Source of the DNA: Desmodesmus armatus
Lineage: Eukaryota > Chlorophyta > Chlorophyceae > Sphaeropleales > Scenedesmaceae
DNA length: 64,000 bases
Assembly (NCBI GenBank): GCA_007449985.2
Contig: VIIQ02000614.1
Span: 620,001 to 684,000, forward strand
Direction of reading: 5' to 3'
Within the stretch, counting starts at the first letter, position 1; each line of letters opens with the position of its first letter. Shown here piece after piece: positions 37,501-48,860 of this stretch. A model generated the notes under the pieces. It made no database searches. It was not told the DNA's origin and saw only the letters and a program-made list of their open reading frames with translations. Made by a program: the position numbers and the translations under genes.

Positions 37501-40497
37501 ACCCCCCCTCACACACACCACTGACCACCACCATCACTGCCACACCTTGCCGACACCCCCAACCCCCACCCCTCACACCGCCAGCCCCCCTACCCGGCAC
37601 GTACACCCACGACACACATCATGTCCTTGTTGACGAACCAAGCACGCATAAAGGCGCACCTGGACATCAACAAGGACAGGGCGGACACCACGGCGGATGT
37701 GCCACTGGCAAGCCCCCCAGACGCCCACACAACACACACCAGTCACCCCATCACTGCCACACCTCGCCGACACCCCCTACCCCAATCCCCCTCTGACACC
37801 GCCAGCCCCCCCACCCGGCACGTACACCACGACACCATCTGTGTCCTTGTTTGGCGAACCAAGCACACGAACCTGGTGGCAGACAACAAGGACAGGTAAA
37901 CATCGCAGCAAATGTGCCCGTGGCAAGCCCCCCCCCTCTCAATCCGCCTCTGACCACCACCATCATTGCCACACCTCGCCGGCCCCCCCCCCCCCCGGGC
38001 CCCTGTCCACTGCCAAGCCCCCTCACCCGGCACATACGCCACGATACACACCATGTCCTTGTCAATGATTCTGGTAGCCTTGCACAGGACAAGATGAGCA
38101 TCACAGCAGATGTGCCAGATGACGCACGGATCTGACCCCATCATCACCACCCTCACCAGCACCAGTAAATGGCACTGTTTTCCCATGCACCTCAACAAGA
38201 CCACCCACAGCACGCCCATCACCCATCCCCAGAAACCCACGCAAACACCCCACCACACCATCAACAAGATCCCAAAGTATGAGCTGGATGTCGGCACTCC
38301 TAATTGTTGCTCAGATTCGCACCTAAACATCACCACCGCCAGAGGCCCTCCCGTCCCCCCCCCCCCCCCCCCCCCCCCCCCCATGCACACAAATTGCCAC
38401 CATAAGCTGAGCTCATCTCTGCACCTCGTCATCACCACCCCCCAAGCCACCCCACTGAGTCCACAAACAAGGTCAACAAGGACAAGGTAGACACCACAGC
38501 GGGTGTGCCCTTGCCAAGCGCCCCCCCCCCCCCGGCCACTTCCACCATCACCATCACTGCCACACCTCGTTCGACCCGCCCCGCCCCAACACCCAGCATC
38601 TGTGCCACGACACACACCATGTCCTTATTGACTCATGACTACGTGATGATCATGAAGGACAAGGTGGACGTCGCAGCAGATGTGCCAAATGCAGCACAGA
38701 TCAGAACCCCAACATCACCACCCTCACCACCACCAAACCCTTCATCATCACCATCACCAATGGTTGGGACTGGTTTCCTGTGCACTTCTACAAGACCAAC
38801 CCTCCCAGGGTATCGACCTGGAGGTTGCCCCCCCCCCCCCCCATACCCATGTTGCTCAGCTCTGCACCTCCTCGTAACCATCCCCAAGAGGTATCTCCCC
38901 CATCCTCCCAAGTACTCAACCCCCCCCCCCCCCCCACACACACACACGCACTTGCATGTATCCAAGTACTCCCTCTGTCGACACACATCGCATGCTGCTG
39001 CTCACCTCTGCACCTCGTCATCTCCACCCCCAAAGCCTCCTCAGGCTCAGGCTCCACAACCAACTCCCCTCCATGCACACAAACCGCCACTGCATGCTGA
39101 TGCTCACCTCTGCACCTCGCACTTCCACTCCTACAGGCAAACCCCCCCTCAAATATACCCCCCACACACACACCGCATGCTGTTGCTCACCTCTGAACCT
39201 CATCATCTCCACCCCCAGAGCCACTCCCCTCCTCAGGCTCCGGCTCCACAACCAACTCCTGCTCACTGAACACAGCAGGACCACCAGCAGCAGCAGCACC
39301 AGCAGCACCACCACCACCAGCAGCAGCGGCAGCAGCTGCGCACTGCTGCTCGCATGCCAGGACCTGCCAGGGGTCCCGTGCCAGTGAGAGCTGCTGCTGT
39401 TCCTGTGGGAGGGCGATGGGGGCCAGCTGGGCGGGGGGTGCGGGGGTGTCTGCGTAGAAGGGGTTGGAGCGGGGCAGCTGGCAGCGGAAAGCACGCACTG
39501 CACCAGGCTGGGTGAGGTCACCACCCTGTGTGTGTGTGGGGGGGGGGGGGGAACAGCAACGGCAGCTGGTGAAGGAGGGATCGAGGGCACTCATGTAGGG
39601 CGGCAGGGTATGGCAAACACATGCACTACCATGTTGGAGGCTGCCACACGGCTTTCTGTACTTGGGCCGATGGACCGTTGGGCCGATGGACCGTTGCAAA
39701 GACACATACGCACACACATACGACACGCCACACTGCTGATCCACTGACAAAAGAGCGATTGAGAGTGTCCCACGGCTGCTGTGGCTCACCTTGGGTGAAA
39801 TGAATACAAATACGCTCCTGTGGAATGCATCTACTGGGTTGCTGTCCATTGGGCAGTATACTTGCAGCAGGAACCTCATGATCTGGCCGGTCACTGGGCA
39901 GGTCAGCTGCTGCTGAGTGGGCAGGTTGACGGGGTCCAGCCAGGCCTGCAGCAGCACCACGATTGACCACAGTTTATGAAAGTGAGGACGAAAGGCAAAC
40001 AGTCGATGTCTGCAGCTGCGGCTGCGGTATTGGAACAAATGAAGACTGGGGGTGTAGATCAGCAGGTATGCATACATCATGCTGGCAGCAGTAGAATCAA
40101 GCGCACAGTTGCCCCAAAAGGAGGGAGACGCTCAGCAGGCGATGCAGCAGCTTGTCACTATGGAACTGGTTGTGCTAGGGCCAAGTGTGTCCTCACCGGT
40201 GCACCTCCCACTTTGCTGGGAAAGCGATGCCTGAGCTGGTCTGTGGGCTTTTCGGGATCATCCAAATACCCCAACATATACTGCACGGCCATAACAAACA
40301 GCAGTCGTCAAGGTGCGGCACACGTGCACAGCAGCGCTGCCGGCAGCAACAGAAGCAGCAGCAGCAGCAAAACCGCCGCAACGTAAGGCTGTCCAGACAC
40401 GGCTGCAGCAGTCATAGATTGTTATGCTTCAGTTGCTCACCTCTACATCGTCTCCCTCGTCCTCAGACTCGTGTGGGATGTCAGGTCGAGCAGGCAT
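31588..40497 (-). CDS. PDCD2L: PDCD2-like protein (Tsr4/PDCD2L family), 8 exons
   Basis: Family members are cytoplasmic chaperones of ribosomal protein uS5/RPS2 in 40S assembly. Minus-strand exons: 40497-40441, 40280-40197, 39945-39790, 39525-39191, 33782-33662, 33409-33251, 32012-31951, 31699-31588. Phases 0,0,0,2,0,0,2 all match, giving 361 residues. Signatures: acidic N-terminus, LRHRFPSKVGGAP then AWLDPVNLP, CPVTGQIMRFLLQVYCP with DAFHRSVFVF, and FRCQLPRSNPFY. The PDCD2_C part follows: GEYDEQELPASIVDDLE, APEQCLRYC, VPACPHCGTERQFEFQ, VMPQLL, and the end GTIVVYSCPRSC with EEFVWVQP. No MYND zinc finger follows FRCQLPR, favouring PDCD2L/Tsr4 over MYND-type PDCD2. An Ala/Gly linker (about residues 140-165) is algal-specific. 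Intron 4 is 5.4 kb and full of tandem arrays. Shares a 437-bp divergent promoter with neurochondrin. Confidence 0.94.
33961..34032 (-). repeat. Partial duplicate of PDCD2L exon 5
   Basis: About 60 nt almost identical to the start of exon 5 (33782 downward), encoding LLAAYNARVADEGEYDEQEL. It lies in intron 4, 240 bp upstream on the minus strand, and still has an AG (CTCCAG) at the acceptor position. The copy loses similarity after QEL and has no matching 5' splice site, so it looks like a dead-end exon. Confidence 0.85.
34140..35140. repeat. ~275-bp tandem satellite in PDCD2L intron 4
   Basis: The segment CATGGGTGCTGAATCAGTAC recurs at 34441, about 34719 and about 34993 (spacing about 279 and 274), with matching flanks such as CCGGCC(T/C)(C/T)GGCT and CAAGCAGCAGT(G/T)TGGG. 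At least 3.5 diverged copies. Confidence 0.85.
35480..38690. repeat. Coding-like ~200-230-bp minisatellite in PDCD2L intron 4
   Basis: About 13 diverged units. Each holds a CATCCACTATGTCCTTGTT-like block (for example 35523, 35756, 36134, 36571, 36950, 37159, 37613, 38046, 38609), then a GACAAGGTGGACATCACAGC block ending GTGCCA, then a C-rich stretch with CACCATCACTGCCACACC. Read on the plus strand, units give IHYVLV...LK then KVDITADVP, but indels and poly-C runs break the frame between units. No host gene with this peptide is seen here. Confidence 0.8.
38307..39130 (-). repeat. Tandem copies of the PDCD2L exon 4 end plus its 5' splice site
   Basis: The end of exon 4 (GATGAGGTTCAGAG then GTGAGC, 39191) is repeated inside the following intron. 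One copy has its equivalent junction at 39108. A longer copy has it at 39006 and also repeats about 60 nt of upstream exon, including GAGTTGGTTGTGGAGCC. Further decayed copies lie near 38860, 38410 and 38310. The first two keep GAGGTGAGC; the later ones have lost the GT. Confidence 0.82.
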
Positions 40498-40934
40498 GGT
40501 GTGCTGTTGTCTGGTCTCACCAAGCAGGGTGGCGGCACTGCTACTCGACACAATTATACGATAAAACGGTTTAATACCGTGCTTGGGCGCTGGAGTGTGT
40601 CCTTTGTGCGTGACGGCGGGCTTAGCAGATCATAACGTCCACAGCGGCGAGAGTGAAGGTAAGCCTACAGCAATTCCACTAGCAGCACAAATTCAGACTG
40701 ATGGCATATGGTGGACGATAAGTCAGGTCCCTAAAAGAAGCAGCACCCCAAGCTTTGTGACAGATCATAACTTGTCACTTTCCACAACTCCCAAAAGCCG
40801 TGTGTTACACTGCAACTGCTTCTCTTCTCAATACCATGATAGCTCACTTCTCACGGAATCTGTGCTTGTGCTGAGGTCAGAGCCCTGTGGAATCTTCCAG
40901 TCCATGAGTTGCCCCTGTGTTCACTGACAGCACA
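40498..40934. promoter_or_regulatory. Bidirectional promoter of PDCD2L and neurochondrin
   Basis: 437 bp between divergent start codons. No specific box is assigned. The region near 40555-40575 is AT-richer than its surroundings. It must hold both promoters and 5' untranslated regions. Confidence 0.5.
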
Positions 40935-41445
40935 ATGAAAGCTGGCTTTCTGGGTAGTAAACCCGCAAGAAAAGAGTCAATAAACGGTCACAAGCCCCTC
41001 TCAAACCCACAGGTTGCAGCCAGTCAGCCTGCACCGCCCCAGCCCCCTGCCCCTCAGTGCCAGCCTGGCCCAGAGCCGCAAAATGCAGCCGCTGCTTGGC
41101 AGCAGTGCATGGAGCTGCTCAGATCAAGCAGCGAAGAGAAAAAGTAAGCAGCAGCGGCATCTCCTGTTGAAGCAACTTTCAGGGGCTGCACAGCCTTAGC
41201 ATGTTGCATCCTGATCCAACCCCTCCCCCTTCTCCCTACCAGCAGCAGACACCTTCTATTGCTGATTGTCATGCATCGATCACATGCACCGCCTGCCTCA
41301 TTTTTGCGGTCCGTAGGTTTGTTGGTCTGCTTCTGGTGACTAAACTGCTGCCCCAAGGCACTGACACAGCCCTGCGCTCAGTACTGGATGCTGTTGGGTG
41401 GCCCTTCCTGCAGCGCATGCTGCTGCCCCTGCGCCAACAACACCC

Positions 41446-41477
<32 letters not shown>

Positions 41478-41661
41478 CAGAGGAGAAGCGTCAGCAGCAG
41501 CAGCTGTCGGTGTCACTAGGCCTCAGCATCATCAGTGCAGCAGCACGGTTGCAGGATGTTGCTGCAAGTGAGGAGCTCTTGCAGCTCACACCCCTCTTCT
41601 GCAAAGTGGCAGCAGCAGGTGGTGTGGCAGCCGCATTCAAGCAACAGCTCTCCCCCCAGCC

Positions 41662-41713
<52 letters not shown>

Positions 41714-42168
41714 GTTGTGTCAGTCGCTGATACAGCAGCAGATCTGTCAGCTGCTGTCGATGCGTTGGAATGCCTGGTAGCATGTGCCAGCAGCGGCAGC
41801 TACCAGCGCAGGGTTTTGCTAGAGAGCAGCGGCACAGCGGCAGCGACGGCTGCCCTGGCAGCAGCTTTACAGGCCTGGCAACAGAGCCATGTGGGGGCTA
41901 TGGCTGTGGGAGGCTCAGAGCCCAATGCAGCAGTAGCAGCAGCAGGGATGCAGGCCGCTGGTAGGGCTGCTATGCTGAGCATGCAGCTGCTGGGTGCATT
42001 GCTTGAGCGAGGTGGTGGTGCTGCTGCTGCTGCTGATACTAGCAGGGTTGAGTGTTGCCAGGAGAACCCCACTGTTGCAGCAGCAGCTGTTATGCTGCTG
42101 GCAGCCATCTTTGGGGGGAAGCTGTTTGCAGGAAGCGGGCCCAGGCCTCAAGCCACAGCAGGTGCTGT

Positions 42169-42228
<60 letters not shown>

Positions 42229-45200
42229 AGCTGTGGATGCAGCAGCGCTGCAGCTTGAGGCCCTGCACACCCTGCTGCTGCTGCTGCCACTGCCAGAAGG
42301 TGCGTCCGACACACACTTAATGCTGACTGCAGTAGCTGCAGCCCTCCCTGCTTCTGCTCTTGATCAAACCGGCAGTGTGACAGCATCTGCAGCAGCAGCG
42401 GCAGCAGCACTAGCAGCAGCAGGCGGCAGCCAGGGTGCAGCTATGGGTCCAGGCAGCGGCCAGCAGCTGCTGTTCACAGCTGCGACAGCAGCAGGAGACT
42501 GGCCGGCAGCCCTCCGACAGGGCCTGGTGCATGTCCTACGGAGTAGAACTGGTGCAGTGCAGCGCCACTCTGCCTTGCAGCTAGCAGCAGCTGTGGCAGA
42601 GCTTCTGGGGCCCGGCTGGCTGCTGCCACAGCAGCAGCAGCAGCAGGGTGCGCCGGCAGTTGGCACCAGCAGCAGTAACAACAGGCCAGAGGAGTTGCTG
42701 CTGGTGTTGATGGAGGTGCTGGCAATCGAGACACCGCTGCTGTTGAGTGACGCGATGAATGCAGCAGCAGCAGTACCAAAGGCCGACGTCGCCACTGCTG
42801 CTGCTGCTGCTGCTAGATCAGCAGCAGCCGCTGACCAAGCCGTTGTTGCAGAGGCAGGTTCCACCAGTGAGGATGGTGGGAGTGAGGAGGGTGATGTGGA
42901 TATGGGAGAAGCATCAGGGCAACAGGAGGGAATGGAGGAAAGTGGGAAGGACAGTGCCCAGCTCTTGGCTGTGCGCCAGGCTGTCGAGCAGCAGCTGAAG
43001 CAGCAGCAGCAGGGCGGGGAGCAGCAGAAGCAGCCTGGCAGCAGTGACTGGAAGGGCCCTCCTGGGTTTCAGGAGCAGGAAGGGGAGGGGCAGCAGCAGC
43101 AGAAGCAGAAGAAGCAGAAGCCGCTGCGGCAGCAACTGGCAGAATTGCAGCTGCCCGAGGACAAGCCTGTTGGTGAGGGGCAGCAAGAAGCAGGTGAGGG
43201 AGGAGGCTTGCACAATGTGGGCGGGCTGTGTTGGGTGGGTGAGCCAAGTGGGTGTGGCTTGAGCACATAGTTTACAAGGTGCCAAGCCTGGGGTTCGTGC
43301 AGGCAGTCTGATCTGCTTTGATCTGGGAGTGTATACCAGTGGCGAGTGCGACATTAGACGTTCATCAGCTCTGTGCAGGTGTGTAGACACAGGAAGTGCA
43401 TCCAGCCAGTGCATCAACCATCCAAAGTTGTGACATTGTCAGATTTTGAGGCAGCTGGATGTTTCTGTGCTGTTGCTTGTGCCTCTGCCGTCCAACAATG
43501 CCTTTGTTTTGGTGCTTCTGTGTGCTGTTGGCTGTGCTTGTTCAGGTGTTCGTGCGCTGCAGGTGCTGCCGTGCTGCTACTCGCTGCTTGAGTGTTGCCT
43601 AGAGGTGCTGGTGGGTCAGGTCACTCTCATGGAGGAGCTGGCAGACCTGGATGCACACCAGCCACATCAACACACGGGGACGGCAGGTGAGATTGGCAAC
43701 TCCATGTTGGCAATTTATGCTCATCATAAATCAGGCATGGAGGGCCTGGCAGACCTAGAGGCACACCAGCCGCATCAACACACGGGGTCTGCAGGTGCAG
43801 ATGCTGCGTTTCATACATATATGTCACACACAATCAATGTTTCCATATTGCGCATTCTACGGGGTCATGCCTATGCAATGGCTTGATTCCATGCAAGCAT
43901 GTGCACTAAGGTTGTGTGGTGGTGCCGTCTTGAATCTTGTGCTCGCGCAGGAGCAGGAGCAGGAGCAGGGGTGGGTGTTGCTGAGGATGGCAGTGGCAGC
44001 AATGGTGTGTTGGGTGGGCGAACAGTGAGCTGGCAGGATGTGCTGCCCGTGCTGAGCCTGAAGCAGGTGGAGCAGCTCATGGGGCGCATGGGACAGGTCA
44101 CAGAGGTAAGCTGCCTCTCTTGCCACAAGCCTGCAAAAAAAGCCTGCTTCACAGAGAGCTGGATCGTGTGGGCCATGGCCACAGTTGCATCTCCGCTACC
44201 AACAACATTGCCCAGGTTCGACAGCTACTTCGTGATGTTTGGTTGTGAAAGCGCCATCAGCACCCTGGCCTGGGCTGGCTGCACACACCTGCCGTGCGAC
44301 CCCCAACAGTCCACCCACCCCCACCCCCTCCTGCAGGTTGTGTGTGAGTTCCTGGAGTACGCCACCTCCCCTGCCGCTGCTGCTGAGGAGGCGGCCGCCC
44401 CCGTCCACCCCTGGCTCATCGTGGGCGCAGTGCGGCTGCTGGGTCGCTTCCTGGCCGACGCACCAGACGCCCACGAGCCAGCAGTCAGGCGGCTGCTGCC
44501 CCGGCTGCTGAGCATGCAGGACACATGCACAGCTACACCAGCTTGTGCTGGCCTGCAGCAGCAACACCCCCAGCAGCAGCAGGACCAGCAGCAGCAGCAG
44601 GAGCGTGAGGAGGGTGGTTGTGGGGTGGTTCTGCCAGTGCCTGTGATCAGTTTCCTGCTGCCTGCGATGTTGAGTTGGACGTCCAGTCACAGCCAGCACC
44701 ACCAGGGCTGGGTTCAGCTCCTGCTAGACCCTGACAGTGGCTGCCTGCAGGCCTTGGCAGCATACACGGCTCACATGGCAGCAGCAGCAGCAGGTGACGC
44801 TGGTGCTGGCGGCAGCGGTGGCAGCAATGGCGGCAGCAGTGGTGACAGCAGCAGTGGGGGTGCTGATGAGGTGCAGTTGGGGAGTGCCTGCCAGGTGCTG
44901 CAGCAGCTGCTGGGCAGCCAGTCGGTGGTGCTGTCAGGGCAACAGGCCAGCCTGCAGGGTTCAACAGAGGGGTCCAGCACAGGCCGCAGGCTGCAATCAC
45001 TACAGCTGGTGCAGCGTGATGCTCTTGCTGCTGTCTTGCAGGCCTTGCGCAGCTGGTCTGCTGCGCGGTTGCAGCTGCTGCTGCAGCAGCAGCAGCAGCC
45101 ACTGCAGGGCGTTCAGTCTTCAGGGTTGCCAGGTGCTGTAGCTGCTGCAGAGGGTGTGCTGATGCAGCTTCACAGCGGCGCTGTGCAGCTGCCGATGCTG

Positions 45201-45731
45201 CTGCCTGCTGCGGCGCTTGCAGGGCAACTACTGGGGTTGGTGCAGGTAGCTGAGGGTGGTGCTGCGTCTTCAGCTGCTGAGTTGCTGCACTGGGGGTGTA
45301 AGGTTGGCTGGTGTGTGCAGCTGCTGGTGGCGTATCAGCAATCACTGACTGAAGCAGCAGGGGCAGCTAGCTGGGGCACCACGGAGAGGCTGCCTGCAGT
45401 ACAGGCGGCGGTACCTGCAGTACTGCAGCAGATGGTACAGGTGTGGGAGGTGGCAGAGCTTCAGGAGGTGTGGGAGGTGTGCCTGGGTGCTGCTGCTGAG
45501 CTGCTGACGGAGCATGGTGCTGGCAGTGTGTTTGGGCGGTTGTTCGTGGGGGCGGCAGGTGTGGATGGGTGGCTGGGACATGCCATGCAGGGCTACCGGG
45601 GTGGGGATGGCACTGAGGAAGTGCTGCTGCCGGAGCATGGGAATGGTGTGGAGGCTTCCGCTGCTGTTGCAGTGGTGGAGGGCAGCATGGGCCTGCAGCT
45701 CCTGCTGCAGGCAGTGGGGGCTGCTCTCTGA
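40935..45731 (+). CDS. NCDN: Neurochondrin family protein, 5 exons, poly-Gln-rich
   Basis: Exons 40935-41143, 41317-43193, 43546-43686, 43951-44105 and 44337-45731 join with phases 2, 1, 1, 0 to 1258 residues. The opening WQQCMELLRSSSEEK followed by FVGLLLVTKLLPQ and LDAVGWPFLQRMLLP is the neurochondrin N-terminal signature. VCEFLEYATSP and WLIVGAVRLLGRFLAD mark the middle. The fold is helical, armadillo-like. Animal members are cytoplasmic; the algal role is unknown. The protein is longer than the ~730 residues of animal NCDN because of inserts: CAG-encoded Gln runs, Ala/Gly/Ser linkers and a charged segment before the exon 2 donor. ATG 40935 is the only ATG in the open stretch before the first motif. 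TGTAA at 45751 is 20 nt past the stop. Confidence 0.88.
41447..42226. repeat. CAG tracts encoding poly-Gln in neurochondrin exon 2
   Basis: Pure or nearly pure CAG runs at 41447-41475 (about 10 units), 41663-41709 (about 15) and 42170-42226 (19), all in the Gln frame. Shorter ones lie near 42630 and 43000. The three long runs separate helical blocks. Confidence 0.9.
43737..43794 (+). repeat. Copy of the neurochondrin exon 3 end plus 5' splice site
   Basis: The last ~50 nt of exon 3 (CTGGCAGACCTGGATGCACA to GCAG, ending 43686) are repeated 108 bp downstream in intron 3, ending GCAG before GTGCAG at 43795. Reading straight from exon 3 through to the copy is open, so use of the second site would add 36 in-frame residues. 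Confidence 0.85.
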
Positions 45732-46236
45732 TTGGTCTTGGAACAGGAGGTGTAACAAACAGGATGCATCAGATTGGATCACTCGGCAGACAGTGCCTCA
45801 CCACTAGCAGCCAACCCTGCTTTTGGCAGCCGCAGAGGTCAGGGCTGTGACCTGCCCCTCCCCACCAGTGATACACCGGTGGCACACCCGGAGGGTGTGT
45901 CTTCGGTGAGCAGAGCCCTTGGGATTGCAGATGTGCCAGATCAGCAGTATGCTTGTCAAGCACCGTCCAAACCTCCTCGAGCGCGCACGTTACAAATACA
46001 GTTTACATTTGAAAGTGCCATGGGTGCTTCCGAGACAAATTGGCCCCGCAATCAGAAGGGAGGCGAAGAGACACATGACAGGTGGTTTGAAATCAGAGCC
46101 GCTTGAACGCCTCCCAATGACTTCCCAGCCAACGGATTCCTGACCAAGAATATGTTTTGATCATTCAAGGCTTTCTACCTGCTTGACTTGATCAACACCA
46201 GACCAAATCAACACCATTAACAGCAACAGAGCAACC
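45732..46236. other. Interval between neurochondrin and SPC24
   Basis: 505 bp with no recognised gene. Holds the neurochondrin 3' end (TGTAA at 45751-45755) and the SPC24 promoter. Confidence 0.45.
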
Positions 46237-47675
46237 ATGGCCTCCTCTCATCCCAGCGAGCATTTTGCACAGGCAGACAGCTTGTTGACTGGTATCATAG
46301 ACAACTACCGCAACTCTGCAGACGCTAGCGAAATGTCTGAGGTTGTCAGCATGCTGGAGCATGCTGTCAGGGTTGCAAGGGACCGGGAGTTCCGGGTGCA
46401 GGACAGCATCAAAGGTGCGCTTGGCCTCCAGTTGTATGTAAAAGGCTCCAATCTGGTAAGCCCTGCAGCAGCAGCATCCCTCAAGCTGATCCGAACGCAC
46501 ATGTGCCCCACTGTTGTGCAGAGCTGTCGCACAAGGTGGCCAGCGCAGAGGCTGATGCTGTGTATGCTGATGCTCGGGCGCAGCACGAGCAGCGGATGAA
46601 GGAGATCAACACTTCCATTGGGGGAGTGCAGCAGGAAGTGCAGCAGCTCAACTGTGACCTGAGATAAGTGGCGGGTCTTTGCACTGCATGTCCTGGCAGA
46701 CGTACTTGCGCTTCTTCTTGTGAAGGCACTAAAACAGCCATCATCAGCATCTTGAACGTGTACTTACTGCTCAGCGTGCACCTTTCAAGCAGAGCTTGCC
46801 TACTACAAGTTGGCGGCATTGCTGAGCATCCAGTGTATTCAGGTCTCACAATGTAAGTCGCAGGCGGCTGATGTGTTGTGTTGGTATGTGCACAGGGGCG
46901 CAGGACCAGCAGGCAGCACTGCAGCAGAAGCAGAAGCAGTTGGAGGAGTCGAAGCAGGAGCTGGCGCAGCTGAAGGAGGTGGCGGAACCAGACAGAATGT
47001 GAGTGTTCAGCGCTTGTCCTTGGTGCATGTTGACATGCTCATCTTCATCACCTCAGGCGAGGCAGCAGTAGGCTCGTGTTGGCAGACGCTGTGGTCCACC
47101 AAGCAAGTGTGCATGCAGAATGGTTCAAGGGCTCCTTCACTGCTGCTTTGGCTATGAAGTGGCAACGGCAACAGCCCGATGCACAGTGCGGATGCCTGGT
47201 TGCTGGGGCTGCTGCTGGGGCCCCTACCGTAGTAGTGCATCGTTGTTTGTGTAGTGTGTCTTCTGCAGTTGAGTGTACACCACACTTAGTGTTGTGCCTG
47301 GTCAGGCTACTTTGTGAGCTGGTTCAACCACCCCTGCCTCGCTGCACTGCACTGCAAGGCGCCTGTCACCAACCTATAGGGCTGCCCCTGCTGCTGCACG
47401 GTTCTGTTTGTTCTGTGTGCGCCTGCAGGCAACGCATCAGCCTGTATGCCCACATCACCGGCCTTTCATTTGACTACCACACCTTGGACAAGCCAGTTAC
47501 ACAGGGCACGATAGCAGACAAGGCAGACAGCGAGATCCGCAGCGTGGCCATCGACCACAGCCGGCCAGCATACGAGACTGCCAACATGCTGTGGGACAAC
47601 ATGGACACACCACAGCTGCACTGGCGGCCTGGTGGCAGCTGCAGCGGTGCAGCTTGTGTCCGCAGGCAGCACTAG
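46237..47675 (+). CDS. SPC24: Kinetochore protein SPC24 (NDC80 complex)
   Basis: SPC24 pairs with SPC25 in the NDC80 complex, anchoring it to the inner kinetochore. Exons: 46237-46414, 46522-46653, about 46790-46852, 46896-46998 and 47429-47675, giving about 240 residues. Residues 1-140 are a coiled coil (VRVARDREFRVQDSIK, INTSIGGVQQEVQQL, QQKQKQLEESKQELAQLKEV). The last exon holds the globular SPC24 domain: RISLYAHITGLSFDYHT, then DKPVTQGTI and a closing YETANMLWDNM. The ATG has a good context (GCAACCATGG). The second and third exon junctions are the weak part: a stronger-looking donor after CTGAG is ATAAGT, not GTAAGT. I used CT before GTGACC, which keeps the frame with the next exon. The C-terminal 20 residues are an unusual extension. 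Confidence 0.84.
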
Positions 47676-47884
47676 CAGCCTGTGTGCATGGTGTATGAGG
47701 ATGCAGAGCTTGAGTTGTACTTGGTTGTTGTTGTACAGTATTATGCAAATTTGTGTAGAAAGGGGGTGGCGTCAGCAGCAGTGTGCTGCAGCGCAGCCAT
47801 GCAGCAGCGTATGCAGTGTGCAGCAGCTGTAATGCAGATTGTTACTGCCAGTGCCTGCTTCACTCGCCCAGCACTAGCCCTCAG

Positions 47885-48860
47885 TCAGTTGCCGTTCTGT
47901 GCTTTCAACCGCTCCAGCACGGGTTGGAACTCTGCCACCACCTCCTGATACACGTCCTGTTTGAATGCAATGACAGTTTCAGGCAGCTGCTCAAGAGGCA
48001 TCCAGCGCCACTCATCAAACTCTTTGTGGTCCGTCTCAAGGTTGATCTCTGCGTCATCCCCTGTGAACTTCAGTAGGAACCATCGTTGAGCCTGGCCCTT
48101 GTAGTTGGCCCAGGTGCCCTGCAGCTTGCAGCGGACAGATGTGGGGAACTCGTAGGCTAGCCAGCGTGGGACCTCTGCCACGACTTCTACACTGCTGATG
48201 CAGGTCTCCTCAAACAGCTCCTGCACAAGCACACACAGTAAAGGCACACTTGGGGGGGGGGCATGACTTGACTTGGCGCGCATGGAACGGCACGCAGACC
48301 GGGGGTTGGCCGGGTCACGGATGCTGCTGATGTGCAGTTGCAGACTGACCTTGCCCAAGATGCAACTCTCAATGGGTTCACAGCACAAAGCATGCCATGC
48401 AGTAGGATAGTAGTACTGCTTACAATAGAGGCAGGAAGAGACTCACCCGTTGCTGCAAGTGTGCACTCACTCGAATGGCAGCATCTCGAGGCGCCTCTCC
48501 AGCATCAATTCCCCCCTGAGGCATCTGCCAGGATTTGCCAGGATCGTCCACCCGTGTGGCAGCAAACACCATGTGTGTCTTCGGGTGGAAGAGGCACACC
48601 CCTACATTGGGCCGGAAGCCCTCCAGCTCCGGAGGCAGGTCACACTGCTCCTGTGTGACAGGGAGACCAGACTGCTGCTGATTGGAGTGGCACGCCCACT
48701 GCCTTGCGAGTGGCGTAGCATGATGCTGTGCTGTGCTACGATATGCTTGCGATATGTGCTGCAGCTGTGTGCTAACTGCCTGCTGTACTACACTGCAGTG
48801 ATGCCTGCTGCTGTGACCAGCTGGAAACCCAGCAGCAGAAAGGCTCGTCCTCAACAGCAT
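47885..48860 (-). CDS. Nudix hydrolase, RppH / Ap4A-hydrolase type, 2 exons
   Basis: Expected to hydrolyse diadenosine tetraphosphate or RNA 5' caps/pyrophosphate. Exons 48860-48471 and 48220-47885 join in phase 0 to 241 residues. Signatures: [32 protein letters not shown], then RELFEETCI. Later come [37 protein letters not shown] and an [14 protein letters not shown] ending. The Nudix box is complete (G-x5-E-x7-R-E-L-x-E-E), except that the usual Gly in EETGI is Cys. The intron splits the box between Arg and Glu. The first ~70 residues are Ser/Ala/Gln-rich with few acids, compatible with an organelle transit peptide as in plant chloroplast NUDT26/27. An acceptor-like CACACAG before GAGCAGTG leaves a small chance that part of that region is an intron. 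Convergent with SPC24, stops 209 bp apart. Confidence 0.92.

Noticed and set aside
37743..38615. 290-codon minus-strand open frame
   Set aside because: Lies wholly in the minisatellite; Gly-rich translation of C-runs, with no start context or splice partners.
33721..39130. CRISPR-like array
   Set aside because: Units are long, diverged and eukaryotic-intronic, with no regular short spacers or cas genes.
42364..42864. Long minus-strand Ala/Ser/Leu frames opposite neurochondrin
   Set aside because: Mirror frames of CAG/GCA-rich coding sequence; the plus frame has the conserved motifs.
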